Shown: piece after piece, positions 16,511-25,100 of the stretch | How positions within the stretch are numbered: the stretch's first letter is position 1 | Layout of the letters: each line of letters opens with the position of its first letter | Assembly: GCA_030728245.1 (NCBI GenBank) | Contig: JANQZX010000029.1 | Span: 1-40,031, forward strand | Length of the DNA: 40,031 bases | Reading direction: 5' to 3' | Source of the DNA: Saprospiraceae bacterium | GTDB lineage: Bacteria; Bacteroidota; Bacteroidia; Chitinophagales; Saprospiraceae | Made by a program: the position numbers and the translations under genes | Notes under the pieces: generated by a model | Databases searched by the model: none | What the model was told of the DNA's origin: nothing | The model's input: only the letters and a program-made list of their open reading frames with translations

Positions 16511-17812
16511 ATGAAAATTAGTGTTACCCTTTTTGTTGTTTTAATAGCTTTCTTTTTTAATTCCTGTGCTCTTATGACTTCTATGGGGTTAAATAATAAA
16601 GCTTCCTGGGAAAAGCCAGCAACTAATGGTATTTCTCCAGAGGAAACTTTATGGAAAAAGGTTAAATCTACCAACACGGAAGAGGCTTATGTAGATTATT
16701 TAAGTAAGTTTCCTTATGGAAAATATAAATATGATGCAAGGCTTCAATTACAATTGGTGGATACAGAAGCAGCCTGGGAAAAAGCTAAAATAGCCAATTC
16801 TGAAGAGGCTTATCAGGTTTTTATGAGAGATTATGCGGGATCTAAGTATAATGCACAGGCTTTTGCTAATCTAACTAAAATAAGGCAAGAAGGAACCTGG
16901 AATCGAACAAAAATGCTGAATACAGCAGAGGCTTACAGTGATTTTATTTCACGTTTTCCACTTTCTGAATATATTCCTGAGGCTAAGAACAAATATGCCA
17001 GTATCCAAAGTGAAGCAGAATGGAACAGAATTAAAAATTTTAATAATGTAGCTGTTTTTGAAAATTATGTAAAATCTTTTCCAAATAGTGTATTCAAGAA
17101 TCAGGCAATAGCCAAAGCTCAATCATTGAATAGCAATGCGCCTTCTTCAAATTTAATGGCTTCTAAAGCACCTGTTTCCTCTGCGAATAATTCAAGGATT
17201 CAAACAAACAATATACCTAAAAATGAACCTACAAAGGTTGAAAAGCCTGAAAAGAAAGACATAGGTGCCGATAAATGGTTTCAAGCCAATGCATTAAACA
17301 CTATAGAAGCTTATCAGGATTTTTTAAAAGAGTTTCCTAAACATAAGTTTTCTCCTTTAGCAAAAAAGGAATTAGCATTATTCGATGAACAAACCTGGAT
17401 GAGGGCCAAGTCAACAAATACTAATGAAGCTTATGAAAATTATCAGAAGCTTTTTCCAACTGGCAGGTACTTTAAAGAAGCTAAAAAGAAAATTTTAGAT
17501 CAAGAAGTACAAACCATTCTGGCGGGAGATTATCAGGCATTGCCTGCTATGAATAAAAGTGAGTCTCTTCCGGGTTCTAAACTAAACGAAATCACTATAA
17601 AAAATATCACAGGATTTACCCTTACTATTATTTATAGTGGTCCCGTTAGCGAAAAAATAGAAGTGAATGATGGGAGTATGTATGTCGTTAAATTACCAAA
17701 CGGTCAATACAATATTACGGCTACTTTATCGTCCGATTTAATTGGTTCTTTTGTAGGTAAGGAAAATTTGACCGGTGGAAAATATGAAACTAAATTTTTC
17801 CTTGGTTATTAA
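16511..17812 (+). CDS. Lipoprotein with six 41-residue W/EAY/FP repeats
   Basis: 433 residues from the ATG at 16511, chosen because it gives a proper signal sequence, MKISVTLFVVLIAFFFNSC, with the lipidated Cys at 19; upstream starts add a leader. Six repeats begin at Trp48, 89, 130, 171, 256 and 296: W..A/V...NT.EAY..Y...FP.g.Y...A. The spacing is 41,41,41 then 85 (a Ser/Asn/Lys linker of about 44) then 40. These are TPR-like helical hairpins. A C-terminal beta domain of about 75 residues (TIKNITGFTLTIIYSGP, VKLPNGQYNITATL) ends the protein. Function unknown; an envelope scaffold is a guess. It converges on the next gene with a 4-bp gap. Confidence 0.8.
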   Translation: MKISVTLFVVLIAFFFNSCALMTSMGLNNKASWEKPATNGISPEETLWKKVKSTNTEEAYVDYLSKFPYGKYKYDARLQLQLVDTEAAWEKAKIANSEEAYQVFMRDYAGSKYNAQAFANLTKIRQEGTWNRTKMLNTAEAYSDFISRFPLSEYIPEAKNKYASIQSEAEWNRIKNFNNVAVFENYVKSFPNSVFKNQAIAKAQSLNSNAPSSNLMASKAPVSSANNSRIQTNNIPKNEPTKVEKPEKKDIGADKWFQANALNTIEAYQDFLKEFPKHKFSPLAKKELALFDEQTWMRAKSTNTNEAYENYQKLFPTGRYFKEAKKKILDQEVQTILAGDYQALPAMNKSESLPGSKLNEITIKNITGFTLTIIYSGPVSEKIEVNDGSMYVVKLPNGQYNITATLSSDLIGSFVGKENLTGGKYETKFFLGY

Positions 17813-17816
17813 TTCG

Positions 17817-18317
17817 TTACTCAACAGACCTTTTACTAATCAATCTTTGCTTTGCATAATACGTGTCATCTTCAACCTGGTCACCGTCCCAATCCATTAG
17901 ACTAGTCATAAAGATTTGACCGTTGTCAATATCAATTTTATATTCAAGAGTTTGATCTGATTGAGTTAAGGTTAAGGTATCTCCTTTGATTTTCCAAATA
18001 CCAAAGTATTCACTAATCAGAGAATTATCCCTGCCTCTGAAAGTTTGATGATACTTTTTGTCTTTATCAAAAAACATCCTGAATGGCTTAACTTGAAATT
18101 GGTTTTCCCATGTTTCTTCTCTAGCTTCAAATAAAGAATCTTTTCCAACAGATTGATAAGAATCAATTTTGACACTCATATAGGTTATTTGCCATGTGCC
18201 GGGAATTTGTTCACTTAAAACTCGGGCGTTTTGCTGATTTTTTTCTTCTGCGCTTGGGCCACAACCTAAAAGGGTTAATAAAGCCAGGGTAAAAATGGAG
18301 TTTAGAATTAATTTCAT
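17817..18317 (-). CDS. Small lipoprotein with a lipocalin-like beta domain
   Basis: 166 residues from MKLILNSIFTLALLTLLGC (start 18317; another Met four codons upstream at 18329 is possible). The LLGC lipobox marks a lipoprotein. The rest alternates beta strands: PGTWQITYMSVKID, PFRMFFDKDKKYHQTF, SEYFGIWKIKGDTLTLT, LEYKIDIDNGQIFMTSL. The pattern G.W.I....i followed by G.W.i.gd.L.L. is that of the lipocalin-like/DUF-type domains common in Bacteroidota envelope proteins. No specific function can be read. The C-terminus is basic (QRLISKRSVE). Confidence 0.7.
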   Translation of the reverse strand: MKLILNSIFTLALLTLLGCGPSAEEKNQQNARVLSEQIPGTWQITYMSVKIDSYQSVGKDSLFEAREETWENQFQVKPFRMFFDKDKKYHQTFRGRDNSLISEYFGIWKIKGDTLTLTQSDQTLEYKIDIDNGQIFMTSLMDWDGDQVEDDTYYAKQRLISKRSVE

Positions 18318-18449
18318 CTGATTTGTCAATTTTCTTGTAAAAATACTAATTATGTTGAAATAGGTCTTAAAACTATTTTTTGTATTTTAGATTTACTTTT
18401 AAAACATTTCTTCCTTTGTTTTGGTTAATAATTCATCAAAATCATTGCT

Positions 18450-19661
18450 TTGAATATTTCCAAAAATTTTATTAACTGTGATAGCTTGAATTTTTTCGAT
18501 CTATTAAAACCATCGGCAGGTATATCCCCAAATGATTCATTTTCTTTCAATTTTACAATTTTTGAGGACCTTAAGGAGATAGCATTAAAATGGGAATTAA
18601 TGGATTCAAATGAAAGTTTAAATCCCTGGCTATCCTTTGAATTTCAAAAAAATATGGTAGAGGCCATGCCTGAAAATATAAAGGTTTTGTTTGGTTGCTA
18701 TTCATCTGGAAGCGAAGTAAAGGGATATTTTCCAATTTATTTTTATGATTTTTCATTAGATAAAAGTTTTCGGGAAAAAAATCCGATTAAAAGAATTTTC
18801 GGGAAATTAATTAAGGGAAAAATTTTGGTAATGGGTCAAATATTTTCAACGGGAACTAACTACCCCTTCAGTGAATATTTAAGAGACCAACATTTTCAAA
18901 AAGAATTACATCATTTCCTACAAAGTATTGCGTCCAGGTATAAGTCAAAAGCGATCCTTTGGAAGGATTTCTTTTCTGTCTGTGCTGCCTTAGAAAACAA
19001 TGGTTATTTTTCCTTTAAGTATCAGCCTGCCATGATAATGACCATCGATAATCATTGGGAAACCATGCATGATTATGAACAATCTTTGTCGTCTAAGTAT
19101 AGGATAAGATTATCGAGGGCCAGAAATAAAATGAAAGGTATAACCTGGAAAACTTTGAACAAAGAAGAAATAATACACTCACAAGCAGATTTACATCAAT
19201 TGTATATAGGCATTTTATCTGAAGCCACATTTAAAATGGCAACGGTCCCAGAGTCTTATTTTTCAAGTATGAAAGAGGCTTTTAAAGAAGGGTATAACAT
19301 AATGGCGGGTTATTTGGATGGAAAGTTAGTTTGTTTTTATTCCACTCTTATTAATGGAGAAACGCTTGAAGCAAATTTGGCAGGATTTGAAGAAGAAACA
19401 AATCTAAAAATGCAATTATATCTGAATATGTTATTTTTAATGGTAGATAATGCCATTAAACTAAAAGTTGAGAAATTAAATTTTTACCGTACAGCCATGG
19501 AAATTAAGAGTTCAGTAGGGGCAGTTGGAATGGATACAATGGTCTATATAAAACCAACCTCTAAATGGTTGGCGCCTCTATTTCCAATACTTATACCCTG
19601 GTTTTCACCTAAAAACCTTCTTTGGAAAGCTCGCTCTCCTTTCAAAGCTACATTTTTATGA
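18450..19661 (+). CDS. GNAT/FemAB-like acyltransferase (BioF2-like, PF13480 type)
   Basis: 403 residues. The central part resembles the CelD/BioF2-like GNAT domain: SLSSKYRIRLSRARNKMKGI, then LHQLYIGILSEATFK, MAGYLDGKLVCFYSTLINGETLEANLAGFE and a final NFYRTAMEIKSSVGA. Such proteins transfer acyl or aminoacyl groups in cell-envelope or polysaccharide synthesis. No ATG is available near the N-terminus: an in-frame stop is at 18429-18431 and the first Met is residue 51, inside the folded domain, so TTG at 18450 is the probable start. The last four bases overlap the TSUP gene (ATGA), indicating translational coupling. The substrate is unknown. Confidence 0.65.
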   Translation: MNISKNFINCDSLNFFDLLKPSAGISPNDSFSFNFTIFEDLKEIALKWELMDSNESLNPWLSFEFQKNMVEAMPENIKVLFGCYSSGSEVKGYFPIYFYDFSLDKSFREKNPIKRIFGKLIKGKILVMGQIFSTGTNYPFSEYLRDQHFQKELHHFLQSIASRYKSKAILWKDFFSVCAALENNGYFSFKYQPAMIMTIDNHWETMHDYEQSLSSKYRIRLSRARNKMKGITWKTLNKEEIIHSQADLHQLYIGILSEATFKMATVPESYFSSMKEAFKEGYNIMAGYLDGKLVCFYSTLINGETLEANLAGFEEETNLKMQLYLNMLFLMVDNAIKLKVEKLNFYRTAMEIKSSVGAVGMDTMVYIKPTSKWLAPLFPILIPWFSPKNLLWKARSPFKATFL

Positions 19662-20422
19662 GTCTATTTTTTCCAAGTCTTCCTATTTGGAGCTGGATTG
19701 GATTATTTAGTTCTGCGTATTTCATTGGTATGGCAAAAGGTGGAATTAAAGGTACTACTTTATTGGTTATACCTATCATGGCTATAATTTTTGGAGGCAA
19801 AGTATCGTCAGGTATCGTTTTACCGATGTTACTTATTGCCGACTTATTTGCCGTTAGACATTATAAGGGACATACAGAATGGAAGACGTTGTGGAAATTA
19901 TTACCTATGGCATTATTAGGGATTATCATGGGACATTATCTTGGTATGTATGTTTCCGATGCCATTTTCAAATTATGGATGGCGGGCATTGTTTTTGGAA
20001 GTTTAACCTTAATGATATTGCAAACCAAAGGATTTGTTAATGAAAAAATGGTTGGTCATCCTATTTTTGCTTCAATTATTGGACTTTTAGGCGGATTTAG
20101 TACCATGGTAGGTAATGCTGCCGGCCCTATTATGTCGGTATATTTATTAGGCCTTAAGCTGCCCAAGCTCCTGTTTTTAGGTACAGGAGCCTGGTTTTAC
20201 CTAACGGTTAATATTATGAAGTTGCCATTTCATATATTCTCGTGGAAAACTATTAATGTAGATAGTCTGATCTTGAATATTTTGGGCATTCCATTCCTGG
20301 TTTTTGGCTTTTTTTCCGGCACCTGGATAGTACAACATTTAGAAGAAAAGACATTTAGGAAACTAGTCATCTGGATGACCCTATTGGCTGCTGCCAGACT
20401 CTTATTTGATGTCTGGTTTTAG
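19658..20422 (+). CDS. TSUP family transporter (TauE/SafE-type)
   Basis: 254 residues from the ATG at 19658, which overlaps the upstream stop in ATGA; a TTG start at 19622 is less likely. About eight membrane helices. Typical features are the first repeat SAYFIGMAKGGIKGTTLLVIP and the second GLLGGFSTMVGNAAGPIMSVYL. TSUP proteins export or import small sulfur or carbon anions such as sulfite, sulfoacetate or taurine-derived compounds across the inner membrane. The substrate cannot be inferred from the GNAT-like partner. The end overlaps the convergent ggt-like gene by 21 bp. Confidence 0.88.
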   Translation: MSLFFPSLPIWSWIGLFSSAYFIGMAKGGIKGTTLLVIPIMAIIFGGKVSSGIVLPMLLIADLFAVRHYKGHTEWKTLWKLLPMALLGIIMGHYLGMYVSDAIFKLWMAGIVFGSLTLMILQTKGFVNEKMVGHPIFASIIGLLGGFSTMVGNAAGPIMSVYLLGLKLPKLLFLGTGAWFYLTVNIMKLPFHIFSWKTINVDSLILNILGIPFLVFGFFSGTWIVQHLEEKTFRKLVIWMTLLAAARLLFDVWF

Positions 20423-21985
20423 TCCAAGAGCCGTTCCACTCCAATCTGGATCTGCTGCGGCATGCCATTTTCCTAAAGAAGCGTCATAAAATAGAGCATG
20501 AACTCTACCCATTTGACCGGGTAGTTTAACCTCCTCTAAAGACAGATTTAATTTTTTTAAATTAGGTATTGTTTGAGGGTGCTGCCATAGATTTCCTTCA
20601 TGATTTTCCACCAATAACTTTTCAGGTAATTGATAAACCCTTGCCGCTTCAACGGCTTTTTCCAGCGATAAATTTTGATCAATAAATCGACTTATTACTT
20701 GTACTACTGCGGGAACAATTCTGGCGCCACCTGCGGCTCCCAAAGCTAAAACTGGCTTTCCATCTTTAAAAACAAGCACGGGAGAAATATGGGAAGAAGC
20801 TCTCTCCAATGGTTCCATTTTACCCAGGTAAGGCCCCATGGTTGTTGCAAAAAGGAAACCGTGTTTTTCTGAGGCTACTTTTGACCCAAGTAGAGGTCCT
20901 AAAGATTGAGTAACGGAGACCACATTTCCTTTTTGATCAGAAACAACAAAGTGAGTCGTGTGACCATTTGAATGTAAATTAGTATCATATTGCATGGTCG
21001 GCGGTAATGGTGCCATCCATCTCTCATTGGCAAAAGAGAGACTGGCTACTTTGTCTTCATCTTTTTTAAGTAAGGGTCTGTCCTCATAAGCTTTGTGATG
21101 TGCTGCGGCATGAGCAAGAACCCATTTTGTTTCATCAGCCTTTGCCAGATCCGTCTTTTCTAATAAATTTAGCATTTCAATGACAATGGCTCCATAACAG
21201 GGTAAACCCATTGCAACAATGTCATATCCTCTGTAACTGCCTTTTATAATCTTTGCATCTAAAGCGCTATATTGCTGTAAATCAGATTCTTGTAAAAAAC
21301 CTCCACCGGAAATAATTTCATTTGAAATGTCTTTAGCTATTTTACCATTATAAAAGCTTTTTCCATCGTCTTTCGATATTTTTTTAATTGTTTTGGCAAG
21401 TTGAGGTTGTTTAAAAAGCGTATTTGCCTGTCGCGTTGAATCATTGATTAAAAAATATTTAATGGATCCTGGAAAATTGGATAAGGAACGCCTGACCATA
21501 GATTGTCTTAATGCTTCGTCAGGTAATAGGACAAATCCATATTTTGCGATGTTAATGGCGGGTGCCAATACTTTGTTGAGCGGCAATATTCCATTTTCTT
21601 TGTGCATTTTAATAATACCTTTTACCATACCTGGTATGCCAATGGTTTTAAAACCATCTTCAGCCTTCGAAACATCATGGAGGTATTTCATAGGTACCTG
21701 GGTGGTTGCGTCAATGCCTTTTGGTCCTGTATTAAAGTTATAATACAATGCTTGTAGTCTTCCCCCCAATCCACTCATGCTAGGTTCGGTGACAGAAAGA
21801 ACAAAAGAGGCTGCTACTGCGGCATCAAAAGCATTTCCTCCTTCTTCCAAGATTTTAAGGCCAACCTCGGTTGCTAAGGGATGCGCCGTCGCTATAACTC
21901 CTTTAGAAGATGACGCAGATTTTTGAGCATTCAAATAGTTAAAGCTACAAAGCAAAATAAAAAAGTAACAAAGAATGTATTTCAT
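20402..21985 (-). CDS. Gamma-glutamyltranspeptidase family protein, divergent
   Basis: 527 residues from the ATG at 21985 (alternative start 21997), with a signal peptide ending LNA before QKS. Numbering from 21997: N-terminal GGNAFDAAVAASFVLSVTEP and GLGGRLQALYYNF; the nucleophile Thr347 in HTTHFVVSDQKGNVVSVTQSL; SSHISPVLVF and GAAGGARIVPAV near the C-terminus. This is the autocleaving Ntn-hydrolase fold. In E. coli GGT the glutamyl carboxylate is held by Arg114 (IDFREMAP) and the amino group by Asp433; here the aligned segments read IDATTQVP and FATTMGPYLG, so both ligands seem absent. Substrate therefore may not be glutathione. The gene converges on and overlaps the TSUP gene by 21 bp. Confidence 0.85.
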   Translation of the reverse strand: MKYILCYFFILLCSFNYLNAQKSASSSKGVIATAHPLATEVGLKILEEGGNAFDAAVAASFVLSVTEPSMSGLGGRLQALYYNFNTGPKGIDATTQVPMKYLHDVSKAEDGFKTIGIPGMVKGIIKMHKENGILPLNKVLAPAINIAKYGFVLLPDEALRQSMVRRSLSNFPGSIKYFLINDSTRQANTLFKQPQLAKTIKKISKDDGKSFYNGKIAKDISNEIISGGGFLQESDLQQYSALDAKIIKGSYRGYDIVAMGLPCYGAIVIEMLNLLEKTDLAKADETKWVLAHAAAHHKAYEDRPLLKKDEDKVASLSFANERWMAPLPPTMQYDTNLHSNGHTTHFVVSDQKGNVVSVTQSLGPLLGSKVASEKHGFLFATTMGPYLGKMEPLERASSHISPVLVFKDGKPVLALGAAGGARIVPAVVQVISRFIDQNLSLEKAVEAARVYQLPEKLLVENHEGNLWQHPQTIPNLKKLNLSLEEVKLPGQMGRVHALFYDASLGKWHAAADPDWSGTALGLKPDIK

Positions 21986-22033
21986 TTTAATATTCATTTG
22001 AAAGGTGTTTTCCCGAAAGTAAAGGATAAAATT

Positions 22034-23134
22034 TTATTTCTTCCATTTTCCGTCAATAATTTCTTTGTGTAAATGAGAAACGCCCAAGTCAGTTAACATT
22101 CCGGGTATCCTGTGATTGTGAGTGTCAGAAATGAAAATCTGCCCCTTGAAATTAGTAATTAAATGATTAATGAGAGATTGGACTCTAAATGGATCAAGTT
22201 TATCAAATATATCATCCAATAATAAAATAGGATTAATACCTAAACAATTCTTTAAATAGGTAAATTGGGCTAATTTTATCGCTAATAGGAAAGATTTCCT
22301 TTGCCCTTGTGAGGCATATTTTTTCAATGGATTTTCTTCCAGGGTAAATAAAAGATCATCTTTGTGTATCCCGACAGAAGTTCGTTGCAAAAATACATCC
22401 CTCTTTTTGTTGAATGCCAGTAAGTTTAGTAAGGAATCACCATTTAATTTAGATTGGTATTCCACCCCAACCGTTTCCTTATCACTAGAAATCTTTTGAT
22501 AAATTTCATTGAAAACGGGGTTAAATACTTTAAGAAATTCAGTCCTGGCATGGTGTATGTAAGTGGCTGGTTTTTCTAACTGTTCATCATAAATATCCAG
22601 TAAGATAGCGTCAGTGGTTTTTTCACTGGCTATTTGTTTTAAATAGGCATTTCTTTGATGAAGTACTCTGTTATAATGCAGTAAATGTGACAGATAAGTG
22701 GTGTTGGTTTGAGCCAGCGTATTATCTAAGAATTTTCTTCTTAACTCACTTCCTTCCATAATGATTGAAATATCATCAGGAGCGATAAAAACAACAGGTA
22801 AATAACCGATATGTTCGGATAGCTTGTTTAAAGGATTTAGATTTACCTCAAAAACTTTAGCTTTATTTGGCTGAACTTTTGCAACAATTTTTTCATTTTG
22901 TTCTAATCTGGAATAATGGCCCTCTAATCTAAAATAATCTGCACCAAATCTTGATATCAATGAATCATTCGTACTTATATAACTCTTAGTCATACTTAAA
23001 TAATAGATAGCGTCCAATAAATTTGTTTTACCCATACCATTAAGACCTGTAAAACAATTTATTACGGGATTAAAGTTAAACTCCTCCCATTCGTAGTTTT
23101 TATAATTTGTTAGAATGAGTTGATTCAACCACAT
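22034..23134 (-). CDS. recF: DNA replication and repair protein RecF
   Basis: 366 residues from the ATG at 23134, giving MWLNQLILTNYKNYEWEEF, the normal RecF beginning; an in-frame GTG at 23155 is rejected because it adds a non-conserved leader. Walker A is GLNGMGKTNLLDAI, followed by YYLSMTKSY; the ABC-like signature is YASQGQRKSFLLAIKLAQ and Walker B is INPILLLDDIFDKLD, with the D-loop/His region GQIFISDTHNH. RecF works with RecO and RecR to load RecA on gapped DNA. It is divergent from pdhA, with no dnaA/dnaN nearby. Confidence 0.96.
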   Translation of the reverse strand: MWLNQLILTNYKNYEWEEFNFNPVINCFTGLNGMGKTNLLDAIYYLSMTKSYISTNDSLISRFGADYFRLEGHYSRLEQNEKIVAKVQPNKAKVFEVNLNPLNKLSEHIGYLPVVFIAPDDISIIMEGSELRRKFLDNTLAQTNTTYLSHLLHYNRVLHQRNAYLKQIASEKTTDAILLDIYDEQLEKPATYIHHARTEFLKVFNPVFNEIYQKISSDKETVGVEYQSKLNGDSLLNLLAFNKKRDVFLQRTSVGIHKDDLLFTLEENPLKKYASQGQRKSFLLAIKLAQFTYLKNCLGINPILLLDDIFDKLDPFRVQSLINHLITNFKGQIFISDTHNHRIPGMLTDLGVSHLHKEIIDGKWKK

Positions 23135-23227
23135 GCTTAAACAGGCATTTTCCACTTTCTAAAAACAAATAAACAAGGTTTTAATAAAATTGGTGGCTTT
23201 CAATTTATATCTTCTACAATAATAGTT

Positions 23228-23235
23228 TATATTTG
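23228..23235 (+). promoter_or_regulatory. -7 box of pdhA
   Basis: TATATTTG is an exact TAnnTTTG match 42 bp before the pdhA ATG at 23278. ATTT at 23203-23206, 21 nt upstream, is a poor -33. Its position makes a TTG start at 23233 impossible, since that codon would be inside the promoter. Confidence 0.55.
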
Positions 23236-23277
23236 TCAGGATTTAAAAAAATCAGGATTTTAAAAAAAATAGAGGGT

Positions 23278-24315
23278 ATGAACACCGTCGTAGACAAAAA
23301 AAAGACAGGCAAGGGAAATCTTACATCTGATGGGCATCCTAAGGAAAGGTATCTTTTCTGGTTTGAACTGATGTTGAGAATCCGTAGATTCGAGGAAAAA
23401 GCCTTGATGATGTATGGTCAGCAGAAAATTCGTGGTTTTTGCCACGTATATATTGGACAGGAAGCGGTAGCTGCTGGCATTGAATCTGTTATTCGCAGGG
23501 AAGATGGTATTGTTACCGCTTACCGTCAACATGGTATCGCTTTGGGCAGAGGTATTAGTGCCAAAGCAGCTATGGCCGAACTTTACGGAAAAGCCACTGG
23601 CGTAGTTAAGGGAAAGGGTGGATCAATGCATTTTCTTAGTGCAGAACACAAGTATTTCGGTGGAAATGGTATCGTAGGTGCCCAAATTCCAATAGGAACA
23701 GGTATTGCTTTTGCAGAAAAGTATAAAGGTACCGATAATTTATGCGTTACTATGTTTGGTGATGGAGCCGCTCGTCAGGGTGCGCTGCATGAATCCTTTA
23801 ATATGGCAATGAGCTGGAAATTACCCGTGCTATATATTGTTGAAAACAATGGATATGCGATGGGTACCTCTGTAAACAGAACGAGTAATGTAGTTGAGTT
23901 ATATAAAATGGGTCTTTCTTATGATATGCCTAGTGAAGCAGTAGATGGTATGTCTCCGGAAGCTGTTCATGATGCAATAGCTCGTGCCGCCGCTCATATT
24001 AGAGCTGGTAATGGTCCTTATTTTTTAGAAATTAGAACCTATAGATATAAAGGTCATTCCGTTTCCGATCCAGCTAAATACAGAACTAAAGAAGAAGTTC
24101 AATCCTACCAAGACAGAGATCCTGTAAAAATGATTGAATTGAAAATGTTGGAAGAAAAAATTGCTACTGAAAAAGAGATTCAGGCAATTAAGGACAAAAT
24201 TAAGATTGAAATGGAAGAGGCTATTGATTTTGCTGAAAATTCGCCTTTACCACATCCTGATGAACTTTACACAGATAATTACATGCAAAAAGATTATCCT
24301 TTCATAATGGATTAA
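23278..24315 (+). CDS. pdhA: Pyruvate dehydrogenase E1 component, alpha subunit
   Basis: 345 residues. Clear E1-alpha sequence: RRFEEKALMMYGQQKIRGFCH, IGQEAVAAGI, TAYRQHGIALGRG, KGKGGSMHFLS, the thiamine-diphosphate motif beginning GDGAARQGALHE and ending VENNGYAMGTS, and the phosphorylation-loop region YRYKGHSVSDPAKYR. With E1 beta it decarboxylates pyruvate and transfers the acetyl group to lipoyl-E2. E1 beta and E2 are not adjacent here; the next gene has its own promoter, so pdhA appears to be monocistronic. The start at 23278 excludes a lysine-rich leader overlapping the promoter. Confidence 0.94.
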   Translation: MNTVVDKKKTGKGNLTSDGHPKERYLFWFELMLRIRRFEEKALMMYGQQKIRGFCHVYIGQEAVAAGIESVIRREDGIVTAYRQHGIALGRGISAKAAMAELYGKATGVVKGKGGSMHFLSAEHKYFGGNGIVGAQIPIGTGIAFAEKYKGTDNLCVTMFGDGAARQGALHESFNMAMSWKLPVLYIVENNGYAMGTSVNRTSNVVELYKMGLSYDMPSEAVDGMSPEAVHDAIARAAAHIRAGNGPYFLEIRTYRYKGHSVSDPAKYRTKEEVQSYQDRDPVKMIELKMLEEKIATEKEIQAIKDKIKIEMEEAIDFAENSPLPHPDELYTDNYMQKDYPFIMD

Positions 24316-24344
24316 TTTTTTTATAAAAATTCATAAAGAAATTT

Positions 24345-24352
24345 TACTTTTG
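24345..24352 (+). promoter_or_regulatory. -7 box of the TPR-ribH-MBL operon
   Basis: TACTTTTG is an exact TAnnTTTG match, 49 bp before the ATG at 24402. A T-rich stretch around 24315-24322 is the only candidate for the -33 element. Confidence 0.55.
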
Positions 24353-24401
24353 CATTTCATTTGAAATTAGTTCATCTTATTATTAAGGCAGTTAAATTAA
24401 T

Positions 24402-25094
24402 ATGGCAAAAACGTCTCAAAATCCTAAACAAGATGAAGTTCTTGTAGATATCGTTGAAGTTCGCAATAAAACGCAGGAATTTTATCATAAATATCAAAAC
24501 ATTATTAATTATGGTGGTGCTGCTTTGCTCATCATCATTGTTGGCTTAGTTGCTTTTAACTTTCTATATAAACAGCCAAGACAAGTAGAAGCTATTGAAC
24601 AAATGGCTCAAGCTCAGCGTCTTTTCGAAAGAGATTCTTTCGCCGTTGCTCTTGAAAATCCAGGAGGGGGATTTGCTGGTTTCCTTGGTATTATTGAAAA
24701 TTATGGTGGAACACCAGCAGCAAATCTTGCGCACTACTATGCTGGTGTTTGTTACCTGAATTTAGGCCAGATTGAAGCGGCGCTTTCTTATATGGAAGAC
24801 TTTTCACCTAAAGGAACCGTTCTTGCTGTGATGAAAGAGGGTATTATTGGTGATTGTCATGCGGAACTTGGTGATTTAAAAAAAGCAATGAAGTATTATT
24901 TAAGTGCTACAGAAATTCTTGACACCGATGAACTCATGACCCCTCATTATCTCAAAAAAGTGGGTATGTTACATCAGCTTAACGGTAATAATGAAGAGGC
25001 TATTGAAGCTTTTCAGAAAATCTTATACGATTATCCTAACTCTTTCGAAGCTACTGATATTGAAAAATATATAGGTAGATTAGAAGCAAACTAA
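24402..25094 (+). CDS. Membrane-anchored TPR protein (YfgM-like)
   Basis: 230 residues. A cytoplasmic N-terminus of about 40 residues is followed by one membrane helix (YGGAALLIIIVGLVAFNFLY, about 38-57) and then TPR-like helical pairs: AAFL-type hairpins around LAHYYAGVCYLNLGQIEAALSYM, GDCHAELGDLKKAMKYYLSA and KVGMLHQLNGNNEEAIEAFQK, ending in YDYPNSFEATDIEKYIG. The layout is that of YfgM-type proteins, which bind SecYEG-associated chaperones in E. coli. It is the first gene of an operon with ribH (6-bp gap). Assignment to YfgM by function is tentative; the architecture is clear. Confidence 0.75.
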   Translation: MAKTSQNPKQDEVLVDIVEVRNKTQEFYHKYQNIINYGGAALLIIIVGLVAFNFLYKQPRQVEAIEQMAQAQRLFERDSFAVALENPGGGFAGFLGIIENYGGTPAANLAHYYAGVCYLNLGQIEAALSYMEDFSPKGTVLAVMKEGIIGDCHAELGDLKKAMKYYLSATEILDTDELMTPHYLKKVGMLHQLNGNNEEAIEAFQKILYDYPNSFEATDIEKYIGRLEAN

Positions 25095-25100
25095 AATAAT

